Source: Strix aluco (taxonomy: Eukaryota > Chordata > Aves > Strigiformes > Strigidae). From it: a stretch of DNA of 64,000 bases. The notes below the pieces were generated by a model. It was not told where the DNA came from. It was given only the letters and a program-made list of their open reading frames with translations, and made no database searches. The stretch covers positions 18,664,180 to 18,728,179 of the forward strand of contig NC_133932.1 in the NCBI RefSeq assembly GCF_031877795.1. The letters are read 5' to 3'. How positions within the stretch are numbered: position 1 is the first letter of the stretch; each line of letters opens with the position of its first letter. Shown piece by piece: positions 26,100-40,603 of this stretch. A program made the position numbers and the translations under genes.

Positions 26100-26740
26100 A
26101 GTTGGGGCTGCCCTCAGCTGCACCCTGACCTGCCCTACTCCCTGGCAGGTGTGGTCCTGTCCTGCCGCCCCAGGGGAGCCTCTTCTCCCAGCACCCCAAC
26201 TCCAAGGAGCCACCAGAGAGAGGATGGCAGTCACGTTCAAGCGAGAGTCAGACATGTCCATTGCGATGAGGCAGGTCTGAGGTCAAGCCAGGAACACCAG
26301 CCAGCAAGTCAGGGTCGGGATCAGGCCCAGTGTCAGTGAACCGGTCAGGCACAGTCCAGTGGGAGGGGCAGGTCCATAGTGACAGGGCAGGTTTGGGTGA
26401 AGCTGGGAAGGCAACCTGCCAGTCAGAGTCCCCTGGCCTTGCACAGCCTGAGAGTTAGAAGCTCAGCTGAAAACAGCTCCTATGGGCAAGGGGCTGGCCC
26501 TGGCTGAGGCCTCTCTGCAGTGCTGTCATGGGGACTTTCCCCAGGGCTACTAGCAGAAAGGGGGGCAGCCGTCAACTGCCCTCTAAGTTGGTCCTGAGCC
26601 CCAGCAGCCAAATCTCTGGGAGAAGAGATGCTCTTGGGGCCTTACACCTGCCAGCACTCACTCAGCCCTCAGTCTATTTTGGTAGTTACTTATCTACCAA
26701 AGCCTTGCTGAAATGGAAAGATGGTTGTTTGCAGTTTTGT
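26100..26740. other. Second GC-rich block, possible old repeat
   Basis: About 640 bp of raised GC lie in AT-rich surroundings. Its start (about 26103-26155) resembles 6520-6595 of the other GC-rich block. The section 26280-26400 repeats loose CAGG/GTCAGG phrases (TCAGGGTCGGGATCAGG and similar). Open frames here overlap in several frames and do not look coding. It is probably an old, diverged dispersed repeat whose family I could not name. Confidence 0.4.
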
Positions 26741-29700
26741 TTCCAGCTTAGAGAGTGACTTCCTTGATAGTGTGTATATTGGATGTTTCAGACAGCCTAT
26801 TGCAGAAATAGAAATAACTGCCATTGATATTGTGATGACTGAACTGGTACTGTATGTCTGGCTGGACAAGAGCCCAGTGGAGCATCCTACCCTCCTTCAT
26901 ACAACCAGGAGCTTTTCCAAACCCGTTGTTTTCTCACAGATTTTATGGCTTGCAGTGGACCCTGGAGAAACCAATATAATTATTCTTAGCAGCATCAAGC
27001 TTGTAGGTAGTGTCAGCTGGCCTTATATCATATAAAGGCTCATTTAACCAATTCCTGTAGGACACTGAGGATATAATGGCGTTTCCTTGGGGCACTGTTA
27101 TCTTCAGAGCACGTATAAGGGTAGCAGGCAATAATCACAAATACTGATAGGAGAGTTAGACACCTTTCATGCTGTGGGGAGAGGTTGGGACATGCTGAAG
27201 TTCTTAAAATGGGGATGATGTTTGATACTCAGATTACCACTTGTGATTGCTTAGTACCAGAAATTCAGTGAGTGATCACCTTGATAATTATAATGAACCA
27301 TTGTGTCTTTCTATGGGACCCTGGATAGGCAGGTGTGCCACACTTGATGCCATTACTGAAATCACGCCTTGGTCTCTGAGGCCATGTATACTCACTGGTG
27401 CATGAGCTTAGAAATGTGTGGCACAAGCCTATGATGCCTTCCTGCAGCTACACGGCAATTCCATAGCAAGTGCTTATATTACTTGCTGAGAAGCATCAAA
27501 ACCTGACATTTCTGGCCTGACTTCTAGAAACTCAAATACTGGTAAACTGCTAAAAATGGTGGTGTGTGGATGAGTAGGTGATCAAAGGCAAGAGGGGTAA
27601 ATGGTAATGGAGGTTAGCCAGTCCTAAGAAGAACAAGGTGTTGTAGTGACACTGGCTCTGCTTTCTGCTTCCTCCCTTGTGCTTTTCCAGACTCATCAGT
27701 ATTGTTCTCATAGCCTACACTGATAAATTAATATCAGTACAGATGTCAAAGAAATATGGACGTTGAAAGATGTTGGGATCTGATGTCCATGACTTGGGAA
27801 ATGGTGCTACTTTTGGCAGGGCAAACCAAGCTGAAGAGGTAATGTGGTTTGTGGCACACAATATTCTGTGTGCATGAGACAGAGGTATGCCTTGTTGCAC
27901 ACAACCCAAAACTCCAGGCTGAGCAGCCTTCATTGGTGCAACCCTTAAAAGTAACCTGAAAAAGTGGTACAGAAGCTGTCTGAGAGTTTTGGGTTTTTGA
28001 TTGTGCACCATGACTGCATTCCTCTGTCCTTTAACCAATTTGAATTTTGAGATTCCCATTTGCACATGCTCAAGAGTTTCTTGTACTTTCATTGGTAAGA
28101 TAAATTATAAATTAGACACAGCTGCTTCCCTAAAAGTAAATACCCTGTTAGGGAAATGGTAGTAACTTCTACTCCTGGTTTTAAATGTCTGTCTTCTTTA
28201 AAGTTTGTTTTTATCATCTCTGGATTCACATAATCAGACTTATCGCTATAGTGTGGAACTGCCATATTGTATGCTTCTTCAATATTAGCATATGCAACTG
28301 GAAACTTCTTGTGGAAAGCTTTATTTATGCTGTTGATTTAATCAAAATGTTCTAGATTAAGTTTGACAGGATTTTTCTTTTCATTGTTTTTCCTTCCATG
28401 GAGTATGGTAAGGTCACAAATCTACTTAGTTTAATGCTCTACTGTCAAATTTGCAATTCTCCTTATAAAAATTAACAGAAAAACCATATATACACACACA
28501 CAAAATATTGGCTCTGTCATTAGGTATTTCATGAGCAAAAATAATTTAAATAAAACTGTTGTAAAAAATATGAAGAGGAGATAATTATATAAATGCATAC
28601 TTTTAATCAAGCCAGCAATAATTTTTTCTGAGTTCTTTTGTTCCATTTTAAGAACCACATAAAGTTTTCTGCATTCTTAATTATGTTTTGTAGACTAATA
28701 TTTTCTCTACTGTAAGATTTTACTCTCCCACTAATACAAAAAAAATCTCAAGTTTTTACCTTTTGATTCAATCTGAAAAGAACATGTTCTTCAAAGGCAT
28801 TAGATAACATGCATTTTTCTACAGTATAACATTACTTTCAAATTTGAGTTGGAAAGTTTTAAAGGCATTTCATTTTCTGCCCAAAATATTTTTCTAGATA
28901 CAATAAACACAGTTTGCATCAGCTAGAAAGGTAATAGAAAGAGATGATGATACTTTCTACTTTGAATTAGAATCAGCCATTTCAGTAATGCAAAACTATC
29001 ATTGTCTTAAATACCACAGCTTGTTTGTGTCTGGAATTTCAGAACACTGATTTTAAAGTTTTTAAAAGTGCATTTTAGAAGATCTAAAATTATAGACAAA
29101 CTTTGATTGGCTATATCCCTTCAATGATCAAAGTAAACAGTCACATGAAATGTGTTTCTCATTAATTTAGACTGTCACCCACTTCATTTTCTATCTGCTA
29201 ACATAAATTGCGACATTGTTTGGAATAAACATGAAGCCAACTATCAACATATTTTAACCACACTTTGAATTTTACAGCAGGCAATTACACAAATATCTTC
29301 TTTGTGATAGTTTGGCTACCCACTTTACTGTCAATTTATTTCTTACTAATAGCAGTACAATGTTTCTCTTCTTGGACTAATGTTGCATATTTTACTACCT
29401 GAAATAGATGCATAGACAAAACTTGAAAGGTCAGAAATATCTTTTTACTGCAGATTGAGTGTTCATTTTATAAATACAGGGCAGAAAATTCCTTCTTCCA
29501 TTTTAGCAGCTTAGCCATGTGGTGCAGCTAGATCACTGTAAAGACCTCTTCTCAAAATTAATTTGAAAATTCTTCAGTCCTTTCACCTCATGGAATATTC
29601 ATCGTCTATATGTATGAGGTTTCTCTGTGAACTGTGCATACTGTTTTACATTGCCTCACTTGCACAGAAACAAATGAACTGTTTGAATTGCACAAATTGA

Positions 29701-32700
29701 ATTTTAATCAAAGGGAGTGAGAATAACTTTAAAGGTACTTAAACCATACTCAGAAGTCAAAACAAAGTCTATTTTTCACTATGTGATATAGATAATCTTA
29801 AAGGTATGCTCCTGATGTTGTATTTTAGGATGTCAATGCTACAAAAAAAATAAGGATACTGTCAAGAAAAGACAGAGATTGAAAGGCAGAGTTCTTTTTA
29901 GGTGTGATTAAAAAATATAACTACTTCTTATTCATATTTCCATTTTTGTTAATAATTTATCCACAATTCTTTCTGAAGCTCATGTAAGTTTCTCTTGGCT
30001 GTACTAGTCCCTCTAGTGGCATTTTGTATGTAATAGATAACCATAAAAGCTTAGTTCTGTTTCTCATTCTCTATCCATGTACTACTTAAAATCTGTCAGT
30101 TGAACAAGCAGAACAACATTCAGTTTTAAATCTATTTGATAGTCCCTGTAACTGTTCAACCTGTGTTCATGTTATTCATACTGTGCATCCTTAAGATTAA
30201 TTTCTTTTCCTGAAAAATTAGCATTGTTGATATCACTGGCCTTTCAGTCTTAGGAAACAGCATTTGGAGTAAGATGTGTGAGGTTGGTTGTTAGTTCTGA
30301 AATATTAAGAAGTTAAGGACTCAATGTTATCACCCTTTTCTGGCTTCTGACTATAAAATAATTTAAATTGGGTTTGTATTCTGCATTTTGAAAATACTCT
30401 TCCTTGTTCAAATTAGTTAGAAGTGATAAGAGTTTAAAAAGCAGTGCCAGTGACACTATTTTATTTCATTTTTCCCATCTCCATGAGAACACCATTTAGC
30501 TTAATACTTCTTAGGGCAAAAAGGATTAACTTCTGTCCACTGTTTACTTTCAATATAGCATCAAGTAAACATTTCAGAATTACTAGAATACACCTTGAAA
30601 AGGTCTTTTGGAAAATTAGGTGCAGATTATTAAAAGCATCTGTACCAAATATTCCAAATGCTTGCTAGAGTTGTTGTAATGGACTGATTATCCCATGAAC
30701 AGCAGTTCAAACAGATTTGCTCTCTTCCAAAACCTCTTTTTTCTTAGAAGCAGCTATATTTCTAAATTGAAATGTCTAGTTGTATATTTATTTAATCACT
30801 GATTACTGCATTTTATGTCCAGTGACTACATATCTCTTTCAGTTCTGGAACGAAATAAAGATCACCGATCAAAAGACGATATGATTCATACTGTATAATG
30901 CTACACAGTATTGTAAGATTTAAGCTACTAATTCAGTTGCTAGGTTCCCAGATATACCACCTACCCTTTATCATTGTAGCTTTCCCCTATTACATCAGCA
31001 GCTGATGACTACAACAAATATATTTAGTTACGTGTATTTACAGAAATACCTTATTCTTCCCAAAAATGATGGTGGTATCCATGTAAACTCTTCCAAAGTT
31101 TTCTTGGAGGGCATTATAATTTACATTCTTTCTTACTTTATCTAATAACTATTAACAAAGCTGACAAAGTATTTAAGGTGATCCAAATAAATAGATTTCA
31201 GGAACCAAAGTGGAACCTTTTCTGTTTTATATGAGGTAATTATTTTATTTGAAATCATTTTTTAAAGATCAAAAGCATAGTCTTACTGAAAAACTGTCAG
31301 TTTCCACTAATTTCAGTGGACAGGATGGTCCCAACAGGAGTCTTGTTGTGTGTTGTGAATTGGAGATAGAATGTGTGGAATAAAATGTTGACAACACTTA
31401 TTCCTCAAAGTCATCAAAAAATTTTTTTTGTTTACCCTCAGTCCCTCTAAGCCTGCATGGATCTTGTTAAACAGCCAATGCACATAGGTGGTTTTTTATA
31501 TAACTTACACAGCACCATAGTAAATTATACTGATAATTAAACCCTGATGAATAGAAGCAACCATGCATCTAAAAAGTAGGTGTTAAAATCCTGTTCCATA
31601 TTATTCAAAAATGCTGCAAGGATTAGTAAGAGGCAGACAGCTGAAACTGTGGTAGCTAAGGATCTTAGCTAGCAAAGTTAGGCAGAAGTTCTTAAGAAAT
31701 CATGAATCATAGCAAAGATAAAGCAACAGATACCTGTGTAGAGACAATCACTGTAAGCAGAGAAGTTTCAAAGTTCAAAGTAAGCCCTCCAAGGGGTTAC
31801 TGGCAGAAAGGTAAATCATACATACACCTTGGATTTTCATTTTTTATTATTATTATTACTTGACCTTTTGCTAAAAGACATTTAAACCCTTTCCCATAGA
31901 GTTTTGACAAGATATACATTTTCTTGACGGATTTCTTCTTAGACCCATGACTTTAAAAAAATGGCCATTTCAGTAATTCTGGGGTTTTTCCCCTCTGTAG
32001 GGGAATCTCACTTAATTTGTGTCAGATTTAACAGCAGTGTAATAGCTTCTTTTTGTTATTTCTGCTCTAGTTTAGCCCAACCTCTCACACCTGCCCAAAG
32101 AGACCTAAACAATAATATATTACAAAGGAAAGTGGCATCTCCTTTTTATTCAGGGTTTAAGCAAGCCTCTTGTTACAAAGACTCCTCTTATACCTATTCT
32201 TTTAATTTGGTAGAAATGGAATGAAGCAAAACTGCAGTCTGACATACCACAGGGTACTACAGACTAGTTGCTAGGTGTGGGTCAAATCAGAAAATGTGTA
32301 GCAATTTCTTCCTCATTTACCAAAGTTTTAGTTAAAATCATAATGGCTTTGGCATTGCAAAACTTAGGATGGTCTTCTGTTTCTTACTTCCCATCTGTAA
32401 CACGTCCCATTTTCTTTCATGGTGTGTCTGATCAAGTAACCAAGAAATACCTTCAAAGCCTTTATGCTTGTAGAAGAAAAGTGGGTTGCAGTTAGAACGG
32501 AAGGTTATAGGAAGACAGACAGGGAGAAGGTCATTCACATTCCAGACAAAGGAATGATACTGCTTTTAAAATTTGCTACCTTTGGTCACTACCTATTTTA
32601 TCCATTCCTGACAACTCCCACCTACATGATCAGTTCAGCTACCTGGGATTAACATTATTTTCAGTGACTTGGGTGTCACAGCAAAAGGCTGTAGCAAAGG

Positions 32701-35700
32701 TCAGGACAGAATTGCGTTTGTCTTCCTGAAGGCTACATGCTAACTCGCACAAGTGATGTTTGTAATACTTTGCTGCCTCACTCGGTCTTACAGTCCTGAA
32801 CACTACTAATCCCAGGCATTGAATGAAGCAGGGATCGGGCAATAAAACACATTTTATACTAACAAAATAAAAAATCTGCAATACTTATTCACATGACAAA
32901 AGTCTCAAATCTTTCTTTTTAACAGCTGAGTCCTTGTTGTTTCAACTGAAATTATTTTTTTAAAATACAAATGGAATTTCTGAGGCTTTATAAATAAGGC
33001 TTGTTGGCACATAACATTCTTTAACAATTCTCTTAATACCTTATCGTGAACAGCATTTGGACCCTTACCCTGCTACCCTAACTTCATTTCCTAAGAAGTT
33101 TAGGCTGTTGTAGTCTGAGGAAGAAAGAATAGCATAGAAGATAAATTTCATAGATCTTGCAGCATTTTCAGGGTGCCATGGCTGTCCACTCGAAGCATTA
33201 AGCCTAAGAACTTTCCTTGTAGTCCAGTCTAGCCCAGTCCTGCTTTATGTGCTCTATTTCTAGACAGATACAGGGAACCTTCAATCAGACTAAGTCTGAA
33301 GGGAAGATGTCTCAAGGAATTCATCTGTACCCAAAGATACTGAAAAGTGTCTGCTGATCACAATGTCACAACCCAGCACCCAATAATGTAAATACATAAT
33401 TTATAAGAATGATAAGAATGTAAAAAGCTGGGAAATTCACATATGAAAATTATGGAAGTAGCTAGACTTTGAGCATATTCCTATAGTAGTTAATACCAGT
33501 CTGCATTTTGTTATCAATTTTATCATCTTTAAAATTTAAAAATCTTTAAAAATTAAACAATCTGTAAATGTTAATTAGTACATAGTTAGAATAGGCTACT
33601 TGATGTCCTCACAAAACAGATAATTTTGTATGATCACCAAAATAAAGAGCAATCATTTGAACTGCAGTGTTAGGTCACATATTTGAAAAACTTAGCATAT
33701 GTGCTAAAATATGCATGTGCATACATATATCTATACACACATACACATATATAAATATTTAACAGTAGGTCTGAAGGCATAATCCCATGTCTCATTACAG
33801 TTATGTGCCAAATTCCCTTGGACATCCAAATGCATTCCTCAAATGTCTGATAAATGAGTTGTCATTGCTGGTGGAAATCAACATGATGTCCAAGCAAAAC
33901 TGCAGTTTTAGGGCTTCTGACACTGATAAATGTTAATTGTGTCTAAAAGTGTTAGGCATTTTGTGGATATTTTAAGTAAATAAACTTGATGACATATTAC
34001 TATTTTGCAAAGTTCAATTAATAGCTTGTGACTGTGTTCCAAGATGTCTTTTTCATGTTTTAATGGCAAAGTTGCCTGTGAGGTCCAAATTTACTGAAGT
34101 CATTGTGAATGACTTACTTTCTATATGGCAGCTGGATGTGTGCCAAGGACAGGTGTTTTTAGACTTGGAATAGTTTGTTTGGTGCTAACACTTTTTCAAA
34201 ATTAGTTACAGTTAAAACATTTTGCATAGAATTTAAGACTAAGTGAACGCACCAGATTAGTTTGGTGGTGGTATGAAGGACCATTGCATATAACTGAAAA
34301 TATTTTGACACATAAATTCTGGGAGTAGCTCAGATTATATCAGCTATGTTGAAATAATTACCACCCATGTCTCACATATGATATAGTAACTACATCCTAT
34401 TGCTAGTTTTCCACAGGAACAATTGCTTCTCTTAGAGGAGATTAGCTCAGCTTGATGTGCAGAAATGTATACATCACATCACAACAGTTACTAAGATGAT
34501 AGAAGCATGTATAGGAGTTACTATTCAAACAGAACATTAATCTGTGGTAATGATAAACACGTCTGCTCTAGTGTCTGAAGCAATTTCTGCATTAAGCTGT
34601 GGTTGGATAAGGGCAAAAAGATACGTCTTTGTAAGTCTGGGGTTTTTGCCTTTATTGTTATTTGTACTGAGCCAACTTCAGTGTTTTCTCATGTTCATCT
34701 ACAATACAGCAGCATCAAAAGGGAAAAACAATCAGGAAGATTCAAATCTTTAAGCAGATACAGTATTAGTTCAAGTAAAATTGTATATAACCACAGGGTT
34801 CGGTTTCAGAAGCAATATATATTAGAGCATGTGAAATTTTTTCCATTTTTCTGAAGTATTGTAAAACTCAAGTAGACTATTTAGATATAGACAGCTCCAA
34901 TTTGTCCATAGCCAACACCATTCAAGAGCAAAATTCCAGTTTTATCACAACCTACAATATGAATTAATCTTTTTGACCTCACTTTTGGTTTCACAATTTT
35001 TATAAGTACAGTGTGAAATTTCAGTTCTTGCCTCTTCATGAAAGGGTCCAAAATCAAATTTAAGCTGTTAATATGTTTTTTTAAGTTTTAGCAGTAATAT
35101 TTCAATGGCAGTTTGAAACAGGTCATTAAATCTGGGCATATAATCTTGCTAATGTGACCCAGAGTGCTTATAGAATTACTGTTATACATTTCCTTACGGT
35201 TGTGTTTACTATTACTTCTAATTACTAAAGAAATATCTCACTACGATCATTAATGGGTTCTAAATATTCTTAGAAAACAACCTAAGAAGTTTTATGGGCT
35301 ATAAGGAGTGCAATGGAAGTCTTCTAACTTCCAGGAGATAAACAGTTTAGGCACAGCCTTGAAGTACGCCCTCACTTCATCGCTCTCAGTTATGTCAAGA
35401 GGACTATTTGGGTAGTGTGAACAGAATCTGGTTCACACTTTCTAGCAACTACAGGGTTTTTTTTCTCTTTCTTCCAAAGCATTTTGTTCATGAATAAAAT
35501 TCTTTTATCATTTTGAGACCCAACTCAATTTGCAATTAATTCAGCTGGAATTATTTAATTGACTGAGATGGATAAAGCCCTTATATAAAAGCTTACCTGT
35601 CTTGAACTCCCAAGCTTGATTAGTATGTAATTCCACTCTCTCTTGCATTTTAATTCAGATGCTCTACTAAACCACAGTCATACCTACATCTCTGACAATA

Positions 35701-38700
35701 CCTCTGCCAAGACTATGAGGAAAATTTTGGCTCCTCCATTGTCAGTGAGGCCACAATATTTATTTTTGTGGTCTAGATGGTCCATTCCTCTCTTTCGGGA
35801 TCTGTGATTTAATTCATTCTGCTGCCTTTATCTGGAATCCCTTTGCCCCGCTGCAGTAAGATTCCACTGACTAAATTTAAATATTGAAAATGTTCAGTGC
35901 CAACCAATTTGTTATTCTTGAAAGATTTCCAGGACAATTCTATTACTATTAGAACTTTCTGCAGAACATAAACTTCTTACACTGTATCTCTTGCTTTGCC
36001 CATTAATCCAAATAATTAATTTATTTGAAGAAAATGCAAGTGAAAAACAAGGTACCCGATTTGCCTGTGTCACCCCTTTACAATTTCAATATTTTGTTGC
36101 TTTTATAAATTAATATAGAAATGCAAAAGGAAATACTGAAGAGAAAGAAAGGGTCGTCGTATAGGCTCTTCTGTTGCTATAATGTGTAAGCTTTGAAAAA
36201 TGTGTAACATTTTACAATCTTGTACATCGTATAATCTTATAATCGTGATTCAGTAGTTTTAGTGTAAAAATAATTTGAGGCAATTCAAAGCTTGTGCATG
36301 TAACAAGATGGGGATGAAACTACTATATTGCACATTTTGTCAGTAATTTCCCTAAAACATTGTTCGGTATAATTGGTTCATTGTCACTTGATTAAATTGC
36401 ACCTTCTTACACAGTGCAGAGCATTAGTATTTGTGTGCTCAGAATAGGTCCATACTATATACAACCCAACTGAAAAGAAAAATGTAATCTAGTAACATAA
36501 TTTACATAATTAACAGGCAAGACTTGGCAAATGACTTTCCTGGATCGTATATGTGTAGGAATCATTGTTTATAACAAAATGTTTAGCAGCATAGTAAATT
36601 AATGACTAAAGTGTAGATGTTAGTTCTGTAATTCAAATAATATTTTAAATGTCAGAATTCAAATACCTATTCAGCCTAGCTTTAGTACTCTTTCTAGCAG
36701 ATTTATTTGAATATACAGTTTTCTTTTTGACTATCATCCCTTTGTCTTTCATTACCTTTTTCTGTATCAATAATGAGACCTTATTAACCTTCTAATTTTT
36801 TCCCTTGATGTCTGTGGGGGCATGGGTTTTTGAACACAAAAAACCATCAAAAACTGCAAGTCTTAAAACACTTCATGTGAATTGCCACACATACCATACG
36901 CATAGTTGGGGGCTACGGTAGGAAGAAGGAAAAGTAGCAGTAGTGATCTAGTGTCAGCCTGTCATTAAATATGCTAAAAATTAAAGATGTCAGTAAACTA
37001 AAAGGCCCACTCATTCAAATTAAAAAAAAAGGTGTATAAGTCTACAGAAACAAGAATATAATGTATAACAAAATGGAATTAACTTTCAATTTTATGGAAA
37101 AGTGTAATTTATAACCCTGAACAAGAGAAATACTATTAAAAGGTTCATTTCTGGTTAGACTGCCAAACCGGCGGTGTATTCTATTCACTAAAAAAGCTAT
37201 TGGCTCAGACTTCAAGGGATCAGTACTACACTGTATTTTTTCTTAGTGCACGTTACAGTTAAGGTCAGTATGTGCAAGTGTTACTCTTTAAAAAATCCTA
37301 ACGCAGGTGACTTGGTCCAAATATTACAGTAATTTTAACATCAGTAAATCCTATTGAGTGCTGCATGGAAAATGTGGTTTAAGTTTATTGTGAGTCTGTT
37401 GTCGGTGTCTTAATTAAAATGTTTACTTTGAACACACTAAACCACATAACAGTTGTGAATGATGGTTCAAAGGCCTAACACACAACACAACATGATGTTG
37501 TGTGGAATTTTAATGAAAAAGGAATGGCTTTTCTTTTTTTACAGGAAGTCACATTTTTATTACAATTAACAGAGTCTTTAAAGGTAAATTATGTATAGGT
37601 AACTACCCAAAGAAGAAAGGACAGCCTATGACATGTAATTCTATGTCTATGCTAGATTTCCTTTCCTGTTTGTTTGTTTAACAGAAAGATGATCCCTTTA
37701 TTTAAGAAAATAACTATAAAACTAGAATAGGTATTTTTCAGTTCCCAGGACAGACCAAATTCTGGTTTGTTTTAGGAATGGGAATATATGGATTTCCTTG
37801 CTTCTACAAAACCATGCTCTCTAGAAATCTGAGGATGAAGTCCTCAAACTGTGGCTCCTCTTTTTTGTCCTACCTGGTGCAATCATCCCTTACAAAATTT
37901 ATTACTGCGCTGTTTACAATACTAAGTGGCTTTAAATGTCAGGAAAAAAAATGGGTATACAAATAGGACTCTACCTTTTTATATTTAATATTTTTGCTGT
38001 CCTCTGTTACGTTTAGCATGTTTGCATACATCTGAAAGATTAAAGCATGGTGGTTAAGGTTGAATTTGGAGTTCAGGATAATACACAAGGTTATAAAAAC
38101 GTAATCTGTGTGTAGATGAATGAGCGGTGTTTTTGCAAAGTTGTTGCCCCAGAAATTCTGTAGCCAGTTAAAAGTTAGTGAAGGGACACCTTAGAGAAAA
38201 CTCCATCCCTTTTAGCTGTTTTGTTACCTAACAGTTTCCTGTGGCCTGTGGAGTTCAAGGCTACCAGGAGGCAAAGCTGTGCTTCGCATGTGAGAGGAAA
38301 CATGAAAAGATTTTGTCTGTGCTCCTGTCACATCTTTCACTGCCTCCTTTTTGTATTCAGCTGTAGCCTGACATGACACGTAAAAGCAAAAGAAGTGGTA
38401 AACCAGACCTTCTAAGCTCCTTGAAGAAGTCTAATCTGCCTTCATTAACGGCAAGTCCGGCGGCACAATGAGCAGCGTGTGCCCACCTGATGGTGCGCAG
38501 CCGCACGTGGAGACGCCAAGCGCACCTAAGTGTACGGAGAGTGCACGCACACATCTGAACGTACGCACACATGCGTTACTAGGGCTGCCTGAGGAAAGCC
38601 TATTCTGAAAAGCCCAAGTCTGTACCATGCAAGAGCAGATGGGGGAAGGAATCTCAGTTTACTTTTGCTGTGGGAACTGCCCTTTTGCATTAACACATGA

Positions 38701-38945
38701 AAAGTCTTTTTCAGAGGTTGCAGACAAGCAGTGGTACTGATTGTGCGTGGGGCCCAAATGATTCATCTAGATTTGGGGGATGTCCCGCACTATTTTTTTT
38801 TCCAGCAGTGTGGCTGGGAAGCGTCTTACTACTGAACCAAAATTGGAGCAGAAGAAAAATCTTCTCACCCATTACCCCAAAAAGCTAACCTTGCAATGTC
38901 AGTGTGACTTTCCTTTTGACCGTGTTATGGTAAAACAGAGCTGTG
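26741..38945. other. Long intergenic stretch without supported genes
   Basis: AT-rich gene-poor sequence upstream of EPHA6. It contains a short CA run near 28492-28503, a TTA run near 31847-31861, a CA/TA-rich patch near 33711-33765 and a 19-nt near-perfect palindrome at 37485-37503. A frame of 125 codons (27715-28092, minus) was not recognised. No LINE or LTR was seen. Confidence 0.45.
37485..37503. repeat. 19-nt palindrome, 9-bp arms
   Basis: ACACAACAT, one central G, then ATGTTGTGT. The arms pair completely. Confidence 0.75.
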
Positions 38946-38948
38946 ACA

Positions 38949-39020
38949 CATAGAATCGTGGAATCATACAATAGCTCGGGTTGGAAGGGACATTTAAAAG
39001 TCATCTAGTCCAACCTCCAA
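38949..39020 (-). mobile_element. CR1 LINE 3' stub
   Basis: About 70 bp of CR1 terminus on the minus strand: ATAGAATCGTGGAATCATA, then GGGTTGGAAGGGACA and CATCTAGTCCAACCTCCA. Only the extreme 3' end survives. It lies about 600 bp upstream of the EPHA6 CpG island. Confidence 0.88.
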
Positions 39021-39619
39021 ATTCTAAAAATTGAACTTTCTCCTTTTACCTCCCCCATGAAGCTAAAGCAAAATACTAGCGACTGTTTCACTATTAATAA
39101 ATATTTCCTGGAGCTTTTCCTGTTAACCTTCTTTTTGAATAAAGGTTTATTTCCTTATAGAACATTGTTAATGCAGCTAAATATGGTAGATATTGTGTTA
39201 CACTAGGCCCACTGTAATCTGAAAAAATCCCTTAAAAAAACCCCAAATATATTTTTGTGTTGGCTTTGCTCGTTGAGCAACTCCTTTGAAAATAATCCTT
39301 AAATTAATATTTGTTGAAATATTCTTTATTCTTGCATTACAAAGTAATTATTTCCATATATAGCTTCTCTGAACATCTATTTAGGCGCCTCAGCAGGAGC
39401 CCTGACATTCTCTGGTGCAGGATCTTGTAGCCGCATTACCCACCGACTTCAAGGGGATTTATGGACGCTCAGAAGCCCTGGGCATCAGACAGCTCTTTTT
39501 CTCCTCCGCGTGGATTTAGACACCTGATTTTAGGAACTCGTATTCAGAAATACGGCTATGAGTACCTTCCTATGGCTTTGGGGATTTTTTTTTTTTTTTT
39601 TCTCTTTGTACAAATCCAG
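39021..39619. other. Flank leading into the CpG island
   Basis: AT-rich at first, rising in GC after about 39380. It contains a T17 run (39585-39601) and a small hairpin CGTATT/AATACG (39539-39554). No gene was seen. Distal promoter function is possible but not shown. Confidence 0.4.
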
Positions 39620-40585
39620 AAATTGAAACGCCGGCAGCGCCGACCGGCACACGCACCCTCACCGCCCTGCCCGCTCCTGCCCCCCCACCCCCAGCCCCGC
39701 GCGCGCCCCTACTACCTCAGAAATTTTTTTAAAAAAACAAAAAACGCAAAAAAAACCCACAACAGAAGAAGAGTAAACGCTCCGGGGGAGCCCGAACGCG
39801 GGCGGCTCACACCGGCCCGTCTCCTGTAGCCCCTCGGCGGAACTTTAGGACGCGGCGCGCAGCCGGTCCCGCGGGAGGCCCGCGCCGCTCCCCGCGGGTG
39901 CCGGGCCCTCAGCCTGTCCCGCGCGCCTCCGAACGGCAGCCGCGGCGGAGCCCCGCCGCCACCGCGGCCCTGCCCGGGCGGAGCGCAGCGGCCGGGCTGG
40001 GGCGCTTTTTTTTTTTTTTTTTTTTTTTTTCCCTCCCTTCTCCCCCCTTTGCCTTGTCAACTAACCCCCTCTAGCGCCGAGCCGGCCGCATTTGACCTGC
40101 GGGCTGCCGGCAGCGCCGAGGCGAGGGGGCGCCCCTCCCCGCCCGCCTCCCGCGCCCCCTCAGGAGGGGCCGCCGCTCCCCCGCCCGTCCCCCGCCCCGC
40201 GCGCGCCGGGCCGCCCGTTGGCTGGCGGGGCGCCGCGCGTGCCGGAGCGGCCCCGGCGCGGGGCCGCGCTGGCCTCCCCGCGGACCCGGCACCCGCCGGG
40301 CTGGGCGCAGCGGGGGGCGGCCCCGCGGCGGAGGGGGCGATCGCTCCGCGGGGGAGCGGCGGGCACCAAAAAAAAAAAAAACCAAACCACCCAACCCCGA
40401 CAAACCCGCAGCCGGCTGCGCGGCACGCCAAGCGGGAGGGAGCGGCGGGCATCACACCGGAGCCGCCTGGTTTCTGATTGCTCCGCGGCGGAGGGGGAGA
40501 GACGGAGGCTGACTGAGAGGGGCGAGCGGCAGGAGCCGGGGACAGCGGCGGAGGGGCTGGGAACGCCGCCCCGCAAGTTTCCTTG

Positions 40586-40603
40586 ATGCCTTCGGGAGCG
40601 TGA
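40586..40603 (+). promoter_or_regulatory. uORF 1 in presumed EPHA6 leader
   Basis: ATG followed by four codons and TGA (peptide MPSGA). The start context is weak. It matters only if the transcript begins upstream of it. Confidence 0.4.

Noticed and set aside
27715..28092. 125-codon minus-strand frame, considered as a transposase remnant
   Set aside because: I could not match it to Harbinger, hAT or mariner transposase motifs and saw no terminal inverted repeats.
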